Shown: in pieces, positions 35,464-45,494 of the stretch
Position numbering within the stretch: the first letter of the stretch is position 1
Layout: each line of letters opens with the position of its first letter
NCBI GenBank assembly: GCA_900320905.1
Contig: ONTZ01000014.1
Location: 1 to 64,000 of the forward strand
DNA: 64,000 nt
Reading direction: 5' to 3'
Source of the DNA: an uncultured Prevotella sp.
GTDB lineage: Bacteria > Bacteroidota > Bacteroidia > Bacteroidales > Bacteroidaceae
The notes under the pieces: model-generated
What the model was told of the DNA's origin: nothing
The model's input: only the letters and a program-made list of their open reading frames with translations
The model's database searches: none
Position numbers and translations under genes: made by a program

Positions 35464-37839
35464 ATGACAATAAAACAATTCCATGCTGTCATGATAGGAT
35501 TACTACTCCTGACAGCCACCCCTGTAGCGGCCACGAAAGTTATCGGGCTCAAAGTGATAGACAAGGATTACCTCATGGTACATTTCCGTGATGGTGAAGT
35601 GCATTACAGAGACAACGGTACAGGAACAAGTGCCTACCTCGGCCACTCTTTTGCCGAGGGTGATGACACGCTCCTCGTATTCGGCGAACGCCTGAAGGTG
35701 GGCGAGGCTCAGAAGGCTGGTCTGTGGAAGATCAGTTCCACAGACGATAAAACCTTCTCCGCCACCAAGCCCCTGAACGTCTGGCGGAAATCGAAGCCGA
35801 TGAATACAGACAACACGCTGAAGAGTGAACTCGACCACTGGCTCTTCCTCCAGTTGCCGCAGTCGATGAAACAGGGGCGCACCTATACCGTTACCATTCC
35901 CAAGGGCATCGGTGCCGATAAGGAGTCCGTTACAGTCTGCTTCGACATCTGGAATGCACAGTCGGAAGCCGTTCACGTCAACATCATGGGCTATTCGCCC
36001 GCTGAGGCCCTTCACGCTGCAGACCTCTACCAGTGGCTGGGCGACGGCGGACAGCGTGACTATAAGACTTGGGAGGGTAGGAAGGTGTGGCTCTACCAGG
36101 TCAACACGAAAAAGAAGCAGAGCGTGGGAACGGTCAAGTTCTGGAAACAGGCTACCGCTGCCGACAAAGAGGCTGGTGGTAAGAACCTGATAGGCACCGA
36201 TGTGTGGAACATCGACTTCAAGGGTGCAACGCCTGGCTGCTACCGTCTGGTGGTAGAGGATGTGGGCTGTAGCATGGACTTTGAGATTGGCAGTGAGGTG
36301 TATTACGAGCCCTACCGCTATTCTGTCAGGGGCTACTACTATATGCGTCTGGGTGAACCGATCGACCCGAAACATGTGTGGCCTGTTCCCCGTCAGCCGC
36401 AGTTTATCCCCGAGACCGACCCCAAGGGATTTACCGTCTATAAGACCAACTTCCATCCATGGAGTCCGGGGTGGCGTGAGTTGCGCACGGATGTGTGGGA
36501 TGAGCCTCACTTTAAACCGTTGAAGGCCTCTGTCTTCTGGCAGCACCGTCTGCCGGGCAATCCCGTGAATACAGAGGTAAAGGGTGGTCACTCCGATGCC
36601 TTCGACTGGGACCGTCACCTGGCTCATGTCAGCAATATCTATGACATGCTGCTTCCCTATATCCTCACGAATGGTCGTCTTACGGAAGATGCCCTGGGTA
36701 TCCGCGAGAGTGGCAATGGCATCCCTGACCTCATCGATGAGGCCCGTAACGAAGTGGACTTCTTCCTCTCCATCCGCGATGGTGAGGCTTATTCGCAGGG
36801 CGTCACCAACCCCTGCGCCGACTGGAGCGTGATGTTCCAGGCTGGTTGTACTACGATGGCTGCCTGGGCCAATGCCGCCAACTGCGCCGTACTGGGCGAA
36901 GCATTCCGGTTAATGAGAAATGATGATTTCTCTGCTGCGGACTCGCTGCGACAATACTATACCGATGAGGCTATCAAGGCCTTCCGTTTTGCCTCCAGAC
37001 AACAGAACCAACAACTCGACGACCTGCAGGACATCGGCAGTATGCAGATGCGGGGGCGTGATTTCCGTCAGTTGGCTGCCGCCTTCCTCTATAACCTCAC
37101 AGGCGATGAACAGTGGGAGAAGATCATGGCGGAAGAGAGTATGATCAAGAATGGGCAGTCGCTGCTCTTCAACAAAGGCCGACAGGGATTCTTTGGTATT
37201 GGCGTGACCAACCAGTTTAACGACAGAGATATCCCCTTCTGCCAACTCTGGGCTGCCGCCGCCTACTTGACCTGTCCACATCCACGCCATTATGCCGACC
37301 TCTATCAGAATCTGAAGGCCAGCATCAATGCACAGGCTGAGGACTATAATATCTGTCACGTTGCTGAGCGACCTTCACGCCGTGCAGCCAACGACAGTCG
37401 TTGGCAGGTGTCGCAGAACCTGCAACTGGTGATGTTGGCACATTACATTGCTGATAAATCACATAAGAAGCAGTTGGAACAGGTGATGTATACCGAGGCT
37501 GGTTGGGCCTTAGGGCGTAACCCGGGAAATATCGTGGAGATGACAGGCTTAGGTGAGCGTCATATCACCGATGTCTATACCACAGGCCGTAATGACGGAG
37601 AACCAGGGACCCACCCCGGACAGACCCCCTTCAACGGTACCGAGACCTGGTCGCCAAACAATGGTGGTGATGCCCGCATCCTGCTCAATCGTTGCTACCC
37701 TGCCTGGAACGACGGTGGATGGCCCCGTCAGGAGTCGTACTTCAACCAGCGGTACATGTGGGTAAACGGCGAGTTTACGCCCCGTGAGACCATGCGTGGC
37801 AAGATGGCACTGTTGGGCTATCTCTATGCCATAAGATAA
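35464..37839 (+). CDS. GH9-like glycoside hydrolase with N-terminal Ig-like domain
   Basis: This 791-residue exported enzyme has a signal peptide (ending TPVAA). Residues about 25-280 contain an Ig-like region resembling CelD_N (VHVNIMGYSPAEALHAADLY). Then comes an (alpha/alpha)6 barrel: GGHSDAFDWDRHLAHVSN, where the family's usual GGYYDAGD is replaced, LGIRESGNGIPDLIDEARNE, and the end GWALGRNPGNIVEMTGLGE and ESYFNQRYMWVNGEFTPRET with the glutamate acid. This is the GH9 pattern, but with a variant nucleophile motif, so cellulase activity should not be assumed. The start is the ATG at 35464; a GTG at 35455 is nearer the promoter. It precedes GH3 by 20 bp, likely an operon for beta-glucan or a related glycan. 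Confidence 0.8.
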   Translation: MTIKQFHAVMIGLLLLTATPVAATKVIGLKVIDKDYLMVHFRDGEVHYRDNGTGTSAYLGHSFAEGDDTLLVFGERLKVGEAQKAGLWKISSTDDKTFSATKPLNVWRKSKPMNTDNTLKSELDHWLFLQLPQSMKQGRTYTVTIPKGIGADKESVTVCFDIWNAQSEAVHVNIMGYSPAEALHAADLYQWLGDGGQRDYKTWEGRKVWLYQVNTKKKQSVGTVKFWKQATAADKEAGGKNLIGTDVWNIDFKGATPGCYRLVVEDVGCSMDFEIGSEVYYEPYRYSVRGYYYMRLGEPIDPKHVWPVPRQPQFIPETDPKGFTVYKTNFHPWSPGWRELRTDVWDEPHFKPLKASVFWQHRLPGNPVNTEVKGGHSDAFDWDRHLAHVSNIYDMLLPYILTNGRLTEDALGIRESGNGIPDLIDEARNEVDFFLSIRDGEAYSQGVTNPCADWSVMFQAGCTTMAAWANAANCAVLGEAFRLMRNDDFSAADSLRQYYTDEAIKAFRFASRQQNQQLDDLQDIGSMQMRGRDFRQLAAAFLYNLTGDEQWEKIMAEESMIKNGQSLLFNKGRQGFFGIGVTNQFNDRDIPFCQLWAAAAYLTCPHPRHYADLYQNLKASINAQAEDYNICHVAERPSRRAANDSRWQVSQNLQLVMLAHYIADKSHKKQLEQVMYTEAGWALGRNPGNIVEMTGLGERHITDVYTTGRNDGEPGTHPGQTPFNGTETWSPNNGGDARILLNRCYPAWNDGGWPRQESYFNQRYMWVNGEFTPRETMRGKMALLGYLYAIR

Positions 37840-37859
37840 TAACTTAAAAAGATAATAGA

Positions 37860-40334
37860 ATGAAAAAGTATTTTTTGACAATGATGATGGTCTGTACTAC
37901 TGTAGCAGTACAGGCTCAGCAGAAACCTGCCATTCCCCGCGATGCAGCGCTGGAGGCAAAGATTGAGAAAACCCTCGCCAAGATGACCCTCGACGAGAAG
38001 ATCGGACAGATGCTCGAACTGAATCTCGACGTGATGGGAAATATGAAGGTTGAGAATGCCAAGATTGACCGTGAGAAAGTACGTTCTGTGATGCAACAGT
38101 ATGGTGCCTCAGATTCTGACATAAAGAAAATGCTGAAGATGACTGATGCAGAGATCCTCGACAAGATGGGCAACCATCCCATAGACATCTATCAGGGAAG
38201 CACCAAACGCGCATGGCAACTAAACGAAACGATGCTCGACACACTAATCTCAAAGTGGAAGGTGGGTTCGATACTGAACGCCCCAGGCACCCGTGCTCCC
38301 AGTGTAGAACAATGGCAGAAGTGGATCCGTCTGATTCAGGAGAAGTCGATGAAGTATCTGGGAATCCCTGATATCTATGGTCTTGACCACAACCACGGTG
38401 TCACCTATACCCAGGGCGGCACACTCTTCCCACAGCCCATCAATATAGGTGCTTCGTTTAATACTGATCTGGCCTTCAGAGGTGCAGAGATAACTGCCTA
38501 TGAGAGTCGCGCAGCCAACTGTCCCTGGGTTTACAACCCCGTAGTAGACCTCAGCCGCGACCCTCGCTGGCCTCGTGTCTACGAGAGTTTTGGTGAGGAT
38601 GCCATTGTCAACTCAAAGATGGTAACGGCAGAGATCAAAGGTTATCAGGGTGAGGATAACAACCACATCGACCGTTTCCACGTTGGTACCAGTACCAAGC
38701 ACTATTTCGCATACGGTGCCCCCTGGTCAGGAAAAGACCGTACGCCTGCCTATCTCTCACCTCAGATGATTCGCGAAAAGTATTTCGAGCCTTTCAAGGC
38801 CGCAGCCCTTGCTGGTACACTGACTATGATGGTCAACTCGGCTTCTATCAACGGCGTACCCGTTCATGCCAGTTACGAATATCTCACCAAGTGGCTGAAA
38901 GAGGATTTGCAATGGGATGGTTTTCTGGTTACCGACTGGGCCGACATCAACAACCTGTTCTCTCGTGAGAAAGTGGCTAAGGACAAGAAGGATGCCATTC
39001 GTATCGCCATCAATGCCGGTATCGATATGTCGATGGATCCATACAGCGTGGAGTTCTGTATCTTATTGAAGGAACTGGTGAATGAAGGTAAGGTTTCAAT
39101 GACCCGTATCGATGATGCCGTGCGCCGTATCTTACGTGCGAAATACCGCCTTGGTCTCTTTGATGAACCAAATACCGGTGGTAAGGGCTTTGAGAAGTTC
39201 GGCTCTGACGAACATGCCGCTGCAGCCCTCCTGGCTGCTGAGGAAAGTGAGGTGCTGTTGAAGAACGAGGGGAACATCCTGCCTTTGGCAAAAGGCAAGA
39301 AGATTCTCTTGACAGGTCCCAATGCTAACCAGATGCGCTGTCTGCACGGTGGATGGAGTTACACCTGGCAGGGTTCGAAGGCTGAAGACCTCTCAGAGAA
39401 ATACAACACGATTTATGAGGCCCTCTGCAATAAGTATGGTAAGGAGAACATCATCCTTGAGCAGGGTGTGACCTATAATGAGGACAAGGCCTACTATGAT
39501 GAGAATGCCCCTGAGATCGACAAGGCCGTTGCCGCTGCCGCTCAGGCAGATGTCATCATCGCCTGCATAGGTGAGAACTCCTATACCGAGACCCCAGGCA
39601 ACCTTACCGACCTCTGGCTCTCCGAAAACCAGCGCAATCTTGTGAAGGCACTTGCCAAGACAGGTAAGCCAGTGATTCTGATATTGAATGAAGGCCGTCC
39701 ACGCCTCATCGCCGATATCGAGCCGTTGGCAAAGGCGGTGGTGGATATTCTGATTCCTGGCAACTATGGTGGTGATGCCCTTGCGAACCTTCTCGCTGGT
39801 GATGCGAACTTCTCTGCGAAGATGCCTTACACCTATCCCCGTGAGATCAATTCGTTGAACACCTATGACTATAAGGTCAGCGAGGAGGTCGGTACGATGG
39901 CAGGTGCCTACAACTACGATGCGAAGGTATCGCTGCAGTGGCCCTTCGGCTATGGCCTCAGTTATACCACCTACGAGTACAGCAACCTGAAAGTCGATAA
40001 GGCCTCATTTACGGCAGATGACATTCTCACCGTCACCGTTGATGTGAAGAATACAGGCTCTCGTGCTGGCAAGGAAGCCGTCCTGCTCTACAGCAGCGAC
40101 CTTATCGCCAGCATCGTGCCAGACAATAAACGTTTGCGCGACTTCACGAAGATCTCGCTGCAACCTGGTGAGACGAAGACCGTCACCTTCCGTCTGCCTG
40201 CCAAGAGCCTTGCCTTCGTAGGTGCTGATGGTCGCTGGATTCTCGAAGAGGGTGACTTCATCCTGAAAGTCGGCAGTCAGACTGTTCCCACCGCCTGCTC
40301 CCAGACGAAGATCTGGGACACCCCGAACATCTGA
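37860..40334 (+). CDS. GH3 beta-glucosidase-like enzyme
   Basis: This 824-residue exported protein has a signal peptide (ending AVQAQ). It is a full-length GH3: [12 protein letters not shown], the TIM-barrel nucleophile VTDWADINN, substrate-binding STKHYFAYG, then the alpha/beta sandwich ([34 protein letters not shown]) and a C-terminal fibronectin-III-like domain ([20 protein letters not shown]). The likely activity is exo-beta-glucosidase or beta-xylosidase. It follows GH9 in one transcript and ends at a strong terminator. Confidence 0.9.
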   Translation: MKKYFLTMMMVCTTVAVQAQQKPAIPRDAALEAKIEKTLAKMTLDEKIGQMLELNLDVMGNMKVENAKIDREKVRSVMQQYGASDSDIKKMLKMTDAEILDKMGNHPIDIYQGSTKRAWQLNETMLDTLISKWKVGSILNAPGTRAPSVEQWQKWIRLIQEKSMKYLGIPDIYGLDHNHGVTYTQGGTLFPQPINIGASFNTDLAFRGAEITAYESRAANCPWVYNPVVDLSRDPRWPRVYESFGEDAIVNSKMVTAEIKGYQGEDNNHIDRFHVGTSTKHYFAYGAPWSGKDRTPAYLSPQMIREKYFEPFKAAALAGTLTMMVNSASINGVPVHASYEYLTKWLKEDLQWDGFLVTDWADINNLFSREKVAKDKKDAIRIAINAGIDMSMDPYSVEFCILLKELVNEGKVSMTRIDDAVRRILRAKYRLGLFDEPNTGGKGFEKFGSDEHAAAALLAAEESEVLLKNEGNILPLAKGKKILLTGPNANQMRCLHGGWSYTWQGSKAEDLSEKYNTIYEALCNKYGKENIILEQGVTYNEDKAYYDENAPEIDKAVAAAAQADVIIACIGENSYTETPGNLTDLWLSENQRNLVKALAKTGKPVILILNEGRPRLIADIEPLAKAVVDILIPGNYGGDALANLLAGDANFSAKMPYTYPREINSLNTYDYKVSEEVGTMAGAYNYDAKVSLQWPFGYGLSYTTYEYSNLKVDKASFTADDILTVTVDVKNTGSRAGKEAVLLYSSDLIASIVPDNKRLRDFTKISLQPGETKTVTFRLPAKSLAFVGADGRWILEEGDFILKVGSQTVPTACSQTKIWDTPNI

Positions 40335-40347
40335 TGTTAAAAAGAAG

Positions 40348-40380
40348 AACCACCCGCAGCGCTGAGGCTGCGTGGTGGTT
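40348..40380. terminator. Bidirectional terminator between GH3 and GPH symporter
   Basis: AACCACC-CGCAGC pairs with GCTGCG-T-GGTGGTT around a GCTGAG loop, giving a 13-bp GC-rich stem between two convergent genes. A T tract follows about 18 bp later on the plus strand. Confidence 0.7.
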
Positions 40381-40423
40381 CTGAAAGGCTGACTATTAGT
40401 TTTTTAATATTCTTTGATTAATC

Positions 40424-41827
40424 TTATTTGTTGTTCTTGTGGCGAGCCTCGATCTCGTTGTTGATCTCGTCAAGTCTCTCATCGGTAAGAGGATACTTGT
40501 AGATCAGATAGCCCACGACAAGAAGAAGGATGGCAGGAATGACGGTGGTGAACATCAGAATGGCATTCTGCGCAATTTCAGAGTAATTGGCCAACTTGAC
40601 ATAATAGGCATTTACTGGGGCGCTGATAAAGGAGGCCAGGAATACCACGACAAAGATGCTTAGCACCAGTTGCAGGCACTTGTTGGCCTTGAACTCTTGC
40701 CACATCTCACCGTAAGTAACAGGCTTTTCCGGAGTCGTGGTGATATTTTCCTTGCTGCCCATGAAGCAAAGCATCAGGAGCACGAAACCGACGAGGGCAA
40801 ACACGGCCGTAACCGTAAACCAGGCCATGGGGTCAGTGGGCAGGGCAGACTCTTCGCTGACGAAGTTAAAGCCGATCCAGCCCATTACCAATGGCGTAAT
40901 CCAACCGGCAATAGAGAATCCAGCCTTAAAGGCAACACCAGCAAGGGCGTTGACCGTGGCAGCAGGTCTGTTTCCTGTACGGTACTCAGCCTCTGTGATG
41001 ACCTCAGGTACAAGGGCCCACATCAGAGAACCAACCAGCAGACCGACACCTGTCATGACCTTTGCTGTCTGGACAAGGGCATTGGCGGATGCCACATCAA
41101 AGAACTTGCCGATAGTGAAAAGGATGGCAAATCCGATCAAGCCGATAGCGAGAAGGGTATAATACAGACCCTTTTTGCCCAGCCATTTCTTCAATACTGG
41201 CATAGACGGCAGGATGATGAAGGCAGGAATGGTGCCAATGGCCATGAAGGTAGCCTGATTCCAGTCAATGGCAGAATGAATACACATGGCCAGACCGATG
41301 GGGAAACCGGCCTGAACCACGATCTGACCGATGTTGGCACAGACCATACGTGTAGAAGTCAGGATAAGTACCTCATCGTTATCGCGAGTCATACTGGCCA
41401 TGATCGAGCCATAAGGTATGTTCACGACTGAATAGATCATGCTTAGCACGGTATAACTGACAGCAGCATAGACCATCTTCATCGGCATAGACCATTCAGC
41501 AGCCTGGGGAAGCATCAGCAGGCAGGCGGCAACTGTAAGGGGAATACCGCCATAGAGGAGGTAAGCCCGGTATTTGCCTAACTTAGGATTACGATTGTCG
41601 ATATAGCGCCCTACTACAGGACTCCAAAAACAGTCGATGAGTCGGACGGTGAGAATCAGTCCACTGACAAAGGCGAGATTGATCTTCAATACCGTAGTAA
41701 GGTAAATCATCAGGTAGGTTGCTACCGTTTGGAAGATAAGGTTCTGCGCCAGGTCGCCTGAGCCAAAGCCGATGCGCTGGGCCCATGAGAGTTTGTAAAA
41801 ACCATTTGTTTCGAATGTTGTTGCCAT
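40424..41827 (-). CDS. GPH-family sugar symporter (MFS)
   Basis: This 467-residue membrane protein has about 12 spans. It begins YKLSWAQRIGFGSGDLAQNL, contains DCFWSPVVGRYIDNRNPKLGKYRAYLLYG, the glycoside-pentoside-hexuronide family cytoplasmic loop, and a central PSMPVLKKWLGKKG. It should import a sugar or oligosaccharide with a cation. It lies 23 bp after the CE20-like esterase on the same strand, so the pair probably imports what the esterase frees. Confidence 0.88.
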   Translation of the reverse strand: MATTFETNGFYKLSWAQRIGFGSGDLAQNLIFQTVATYLMIYLTTVLKINLAFVSGLILTVRLIDCFWSPVVGRYIDNRNPKLGKYRAYLLYGGIPLTVAACLLMLPQAAEWSMPMKMVYAAVSYTVLSMIYSVVNIPYGSIMASMTRDNDEVLILTSTRMVCANIGQIVVQAGFPIGLAMCIHSAIDWNQATFMAIGTIPAFIILPSMPVLKKWLGKKGLYYTLLAIGLIGFAILFTIGKFFDVASANALVQTAKVMTGVGLLVGSLMWALVPEVITEAEYRTGNRPAATVNALAGVAFKAGFSIAGWITPLVMGWIGFNFVSEESALPTDPMAWFTVTAVFALVGFVLLMLCFMGSKENITTTPEKPVTYGEMWQEFKANKCLQLVLSIFVVVFLASFISAPVNAYYVKLANYSEIAQNAILMFTTVIPAILLLVVGYLIYKYPLTDERLDEINNEIEARHKNNK

Positions 41828-41850
41828 AATTTGATTTGTTTATGATTTAT

Positions 41851-43833
41851 TTATAATTGTAATTCGAATGATGACATAGGCAGTCCGTCCAGAGAACGAA
41901 CATTTGCCTTCAATGGGTTGTCCTTCCAGGCATAGCGCACTGAATAGCCAGGACTTGGAACTGAATATTTTGAATTGACAAGCGGCTTTACTTCTATGAT
42001 ATTGCCGCTACCGTTGGCCTCTGCGTTGTGGTAGACTCCGTCAGGACCTGCGATTTCGAACTCAAAGAGTTGTCCTCCTTGTATGGGCTTGTCGAGGGTG
42101 AGGATGACTTTACCGTCCTTCGCCTCGGCATTGACAACCTCTGGCGAGAGCCACACCTTATTATTATATACAAGGCGGTCGAAACATAGTCCTATACGTT
42201 CGGCTGCCTCCTTCTTGCGGAGGGGATGAATGTCGACGGTCTCACCCAGATCGTTGAGAACGGCGAGTTCTGCGTAGGGGTCTGCCTTTGCCACAAGGCG
42301 CTGCGCCTCGCGGAGTTGTGCCCAGTTGCTGTTCATGGGTTGGTTCTGAGGCGTGATGGGGCGTGGAGAACCGGTCTGCTGTCGTCCGTCGTAATTGGCT
42401 AATTGTGCTATGACGAATGGCATCTGCTGATCCTGCCAGGTGTCGCGCCAACAGCCAATCAGTTTTTTCAGATAGTCGGCGTAGGGGGCAGGGTTGCCTG
42501 TGTTCGATTCACCCTGATACCATACTATACCACTGATGGCGTAGGGAGCCAGGGGATAGAGCACGGCGTTGTAGAGGGTGGTTGGCTGGTTCTGCAAAGA
42601 GACATCGCCACCAGGACAGGGAGGCATCTCAGCACCCAGATGGAACTTCCACGTGCTGCCGAGGGGAATGACATCTTTCGGCAGAGGGTTCTGTGAGAAA
42701 CGATCATCGCCAAAACAGAGCATATAAGGCTTCTCAGGGATGAAATGAACGGCTCCGTTTTTGTTGATGAAACGAATGGCAATCACGTTATCGCCTTCTT
42801 GGAGCAGCCCTTCGGGGATGTCATAGCGGCGTGGGGGATATTGGTAGCCTGTACTTCCTATCTGCTTGCCGTTGAGGTAGGTGATGTCCTGATCGTAAAG
42901 GGTACCCAGCAATAAACGTGCAGGTCTGCCAGCGTGGGCTTTGTCTATCTGGATATGCTGGCGGAGCCAGATGGAACCCGTCCCGCGCCAAGCCCAGTCG
43001 TTTTGGTTGATGGTCTGCCAGTCGGCATCCTGACAGGAGGGTAGTGGATAGGTCTGAACGTTGTCTGCCTTTTCAAGCAGTTCGTTCCACCATCTGCTGG
43101 CCTCGCCATTGGCCTGCATCTGTGAATGTATGTAGTTGTCGTTCTCATAGAACGCTGCCCGTTTCACCAACATGGGGTAGTCTCTTTCTAAGGAGTCCTT
43201 TGAGATCCACGCCTCGATGGGTGTTCCACCCCAACTGTTGACGATGATGCCCTGTGCCACTCCAGGACGTTTGGTATTCACTACAGTCTTCTCATACATC
43301 CGTTTGCCAAGGAAATAACCGATGGCAGAGAAGGGCCAGGCATTCTGCTTATTCAGCGGTTTCCAGTTGATACTCGTAGGACGGATGTCGTCCTTCACGC
43401 CGTGGGTGGCCGTCTCATTCTGTACCCGGAAGAGTCGGATATTCGGATTTTCATAACTATCAATCTCCTGCACATACTGCGGATAGACGCGTTCGATATG
43501 GACATCGATGTTCGATTGTCCTGACAGGAGCCACACATCACCGATCATAATATTCGTCAACTGTAGATCGTTAACTGCCATCTCATAAGGCCCCCCAGCC
43601 TTCATCTTCGGCAGGTCGATGCGCCACTTGCCGTCAGCATTAGCAGTTGTGGTGTATTGTTTTTTATTAAACCGGATGGTCACAGACTCGCCAGCATCAG
43701 CCTTACCCCAGATGGGGATGGCCTTGCCTCTTTGAAGAACCATTCCTGACTGGAACAACTGAGGGAGACTGACCTTTGCCTCGGCTAATGTTGCGCATAG
43801 GAATGCTGCGACAATAAGAAATGTTTTATTCAT
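41851..43833 (-). CDS. CE20/sialate O-acetylesterase-like secreted esterase
   Basis: This 660-residue exported SGNH hydrolase has a signal peptide (ending ATLAEA). VWLLSGQSNIDVHIERVY carries the nucleophile serine of the GQSN block, and VWYQGESNTGNPAPYADYL is the second conserved block. An inserted jelly-roll-like module (WLRQHIQIDKAHAGRPARLL) splits the catalytic domain, as in family 20 carbohydrate esterases and sialate 9-O-acetylesterases. In a xylan-rich context it probably deacetylates xylan rather than sialic acid. Promoter -7 box TATATTTG at 43868-43861; start at 43833. Confidence 0.85.
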   Translation of the reverse strand: MNKTFLIVAAFLCATLAEAKVSLPQLFQSGMVLQRGKAIPIWGKADAGESVTIRFNKKQYTTTANADGKWRIDLPKMKAGGPYEMAVNDLQLTNIMIGDVWLLSGQSNIDVHIERVYPQYVQEIDSYENPNIRLFRVQNETATHGVKDDIRPTSINWKPLNKQNAWPFSAIGYFLGKRMYEKTVVNTKRPGVAQGIIVNSWGGTPIEAWISKDSLERDYPMLVKRAAFYENDNYIHSQMQANGEASRWWNELLEKADNVQTYPLPSCQDADWQTINQNDWAWRGTGSIWLRQHIQIDKAHAGRPARLLLGTLYDQDITYLNGKQIGSTGYQYPPRRYDIPEGLLQEGDNVIAIRFINKNGAVHFIPEKPYMLCFGDDRFSQNPLPKDVIPLGSTWKFHLGAEMPPCPGGDVSLQNQPTTLYNAVLYPLAPYAISGIVWYQGESNTGNPAPYADYLKKLIGCWRDTWQDQQMPFVIAQLANYDGRQQTGSPRPITPQNQPMNSNWAQLREAQRLVAKADPYAELAVLNDLGETVDIHPLRKKEAAERIGLCFDRLVYNNKVWLSPEVVNAEAKDGKVILTLDKPIQGGQLFEFEIAGPDGVYHNAEANGSGNIIEVKPLVNSKYSVPSPGYSVRYAWKDNPLKANVRSLDGLPMSSFELQL

Positions 43834-43974
43834 ACAGTGGTAATCTGTCAGATTTTTGTGCAAATATAGCAAATTCTTGCGTTGAAATGGCGGATTATTT
43901 TCTTTTTCTTTCTAAATGAAACATATCGAAAAGCATCTGTAACATTTCAAAACGGCACATAATCCTATTTTTAT

Positions 43975-43982
43975 TAACTTTG
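43975..43982 (+). promoter_or_regulatory. -7 box of the symporter-GH43 operon
   Basis: TAACTTTG fits the consensus and lies 18 bp before the symporter ATG at 44000. The upstream TTTG is not evident. Confidence 0.5.
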
Positions 43983-43999
43983 CAGCCAAGATTGATTTA

Positions 44000-45460
44000 A
44001 TGGCTTTAAAGAACGATATACAGCAGAAAGTCTCATTAGGCGAGAAGGTGGGTTACTCTTTGGGTGACGCCGCCGCTAATCTTGTGTTCCAGATGATGGT
44101 CATCTTCCAGTTGAAGTTCTATACCGATGTCTTCGGACTGGATGGTGCTGTGGCAGGCAGTGTTCTGCTGATAGCCAGTCTCTCTGCCATCGTGGTAGAT
44201 CCCCTCATTGGAATGATGGCTGACAGGACGAACACCCGTTGGGGTAAGTTCCGTCCCTGGATCCTGTGGACAGCCGTCCCTTTCTGCGTATTCTATGTCC
44301 TTGCATTCTACAATCCGGGTATCGAAGATAAGAGCATGGTGGCCACTTATGCAACCATCTCCTATCTGTTGCTGATGACGGTCTACTCATTCAACAACAT
44401 CCCATACACTTCGTTGGGTGGTGTTATTACGAGTGATATCAAGGAACGTACAAACGTGACAACTATCCGTTTCGTGGCTGTGATTATCGCCCAGTTCTTC
44501 GTTCAGGGACTCACGTTGCCATTGGTAGACCATTTTGGGAATAACGGGGAGAACCTGCAACACGGTTGGGTTTGTACCATCGGGATTTTTTCCGTGATAG
44601 CCTTTATCTTCTTTATGATTACCTTCGGGGTGTCTAAGGAGCGCATCCAACCGCCTCCCGCTCAGAAGATGAATATCAAGGAAGATGTCAGGCAGACAGT
44701 ATCGAATGTGCCCTGGAACATCATGTTCGTCCTGACTTTCTCACTCTTTATCACATTAGCGATGTGGGGTTCGGCCATGAACTTCTATTTCCAGTATAAT
44801 ATCGACCAGAAATCATTGTATGACTTCCTGCATTTCTTCAATTTATTGGACGACCCGGCTGAGGCTTATTCCGTAGGCTTCTCCGTGTTCAACATGGTTT
44901 CGGCCATTGTGCAGTTTGTCGGTGTCATTTTCCTGTCGCAGTATCTGGCCAATAAGTATGGTAAAAGAAAGACCTTTATGGTCTGTCTCTTCTTGACAGC
45001 CATTTTCTCGGCTATGTTCTATATTCCCTCCCCAACGGATGTCAGTCTGGTATTCGTGTTGAATATCCTGAAGTCACTGGCATACGCTCCAACCGTTCCA
45101 TTGTTGTGGGCGATGATTGCTGATGTGGCCGACCATATTGAGTATGAGAATCATCGTCGTGCGACTGGCTTCTGTTTCTCAGGTATCGTGATGGCCTTGA
45201 AGGTTGGTCTCGGTACGGGTGGTGCTATTGCGGGTATCATCATTTCCGCCTTTGGCTATGTGCCTGGTAATGTGAGTGTACAGAACGAGAGTGCGATGGT
45301 GGGTATCCGTCTGGTATCCAGTATCCTGCCTGCCATCTTGTTTGGTATCGGCGTCCTGGCCCTGTACTTCTATCCCATCACCAAGGAGTATAATGAGGGC
45401 ATGCAGGCAGAACTGACTTCCAGGCGCCATCAGGCAAATCAAGACGATAAAGATTTCTAA
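44000..45460 (+). CDS. GPH-family sugar symporter, xylo-oligosaccharide type
   Basis: This 486-residue membrane protein has 12 spans. Its family signatures are EKVGYSLGDAAANLVFQ, DPLIGMMADRTNTRWGKFRPW, NNIPYTSLGGVITSD and DVADHIEYENHRRATGFCFS. It lies 34 bp upstream of a GH43 exo-xylosidase, the same arrangement as the symporter-beta-xylosidase pairs known from rumen Prevotella xylanase operons. It therefore probably imports xylo-oligosaccharides for cytoplasmic cleavage. Confidence 0.9.
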   Translation: MALKNDIQQKVSLGEKVGYSLGDAAANLVFQMMVIFQLKFYTDVFGLDGAVAGSVLLIASLSAIVVDPLIGMMADRTNTRWGKFRPWILWTAVPFCVFYVLAFYNPGIEDKSMVATYATISYLLLMTVYSFNNIPYTSLGGVITSDIKERTNVTTIRFVAVIIAQFFVQGLTLPLVDHFGNNGENLQHGWVCTIGIFSVIAFIFFMITFGVSKERIQPPPAQKMNIKEDVRQTVSNVPWNIMFVLTFSLFITLAMWGSAMNFYFQYNIDQKSLYDFLHFFNLLDDPAEAYSVGFSVFNMVSAIVQFVGVIFLSQYLANKYGKRKTFMVCLFLTAIFSAMFYIPSPTDVSLVFVLNILKSLAYAPTVPLLWAMIADVADHIEYENHRRATGFCFSGIVMALKVGLGTGGAIAGIIISAFGYVPGNVSVQNESAMVGIRLVSSILPAILFGIGVLALYFYPITKEYNEGMQAELTSRRHQANQDDKDF

Positions 45461-45494
45461 ATAATATAATGTATAATTTAAATAATTTGTGAAT

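Noticed and set aside
35503-36627. 374-residue frame opposite the GH9 gene
   Set aside because: Antisense shadow; the GH9 reading has signal peptide, promoter and family motifs.
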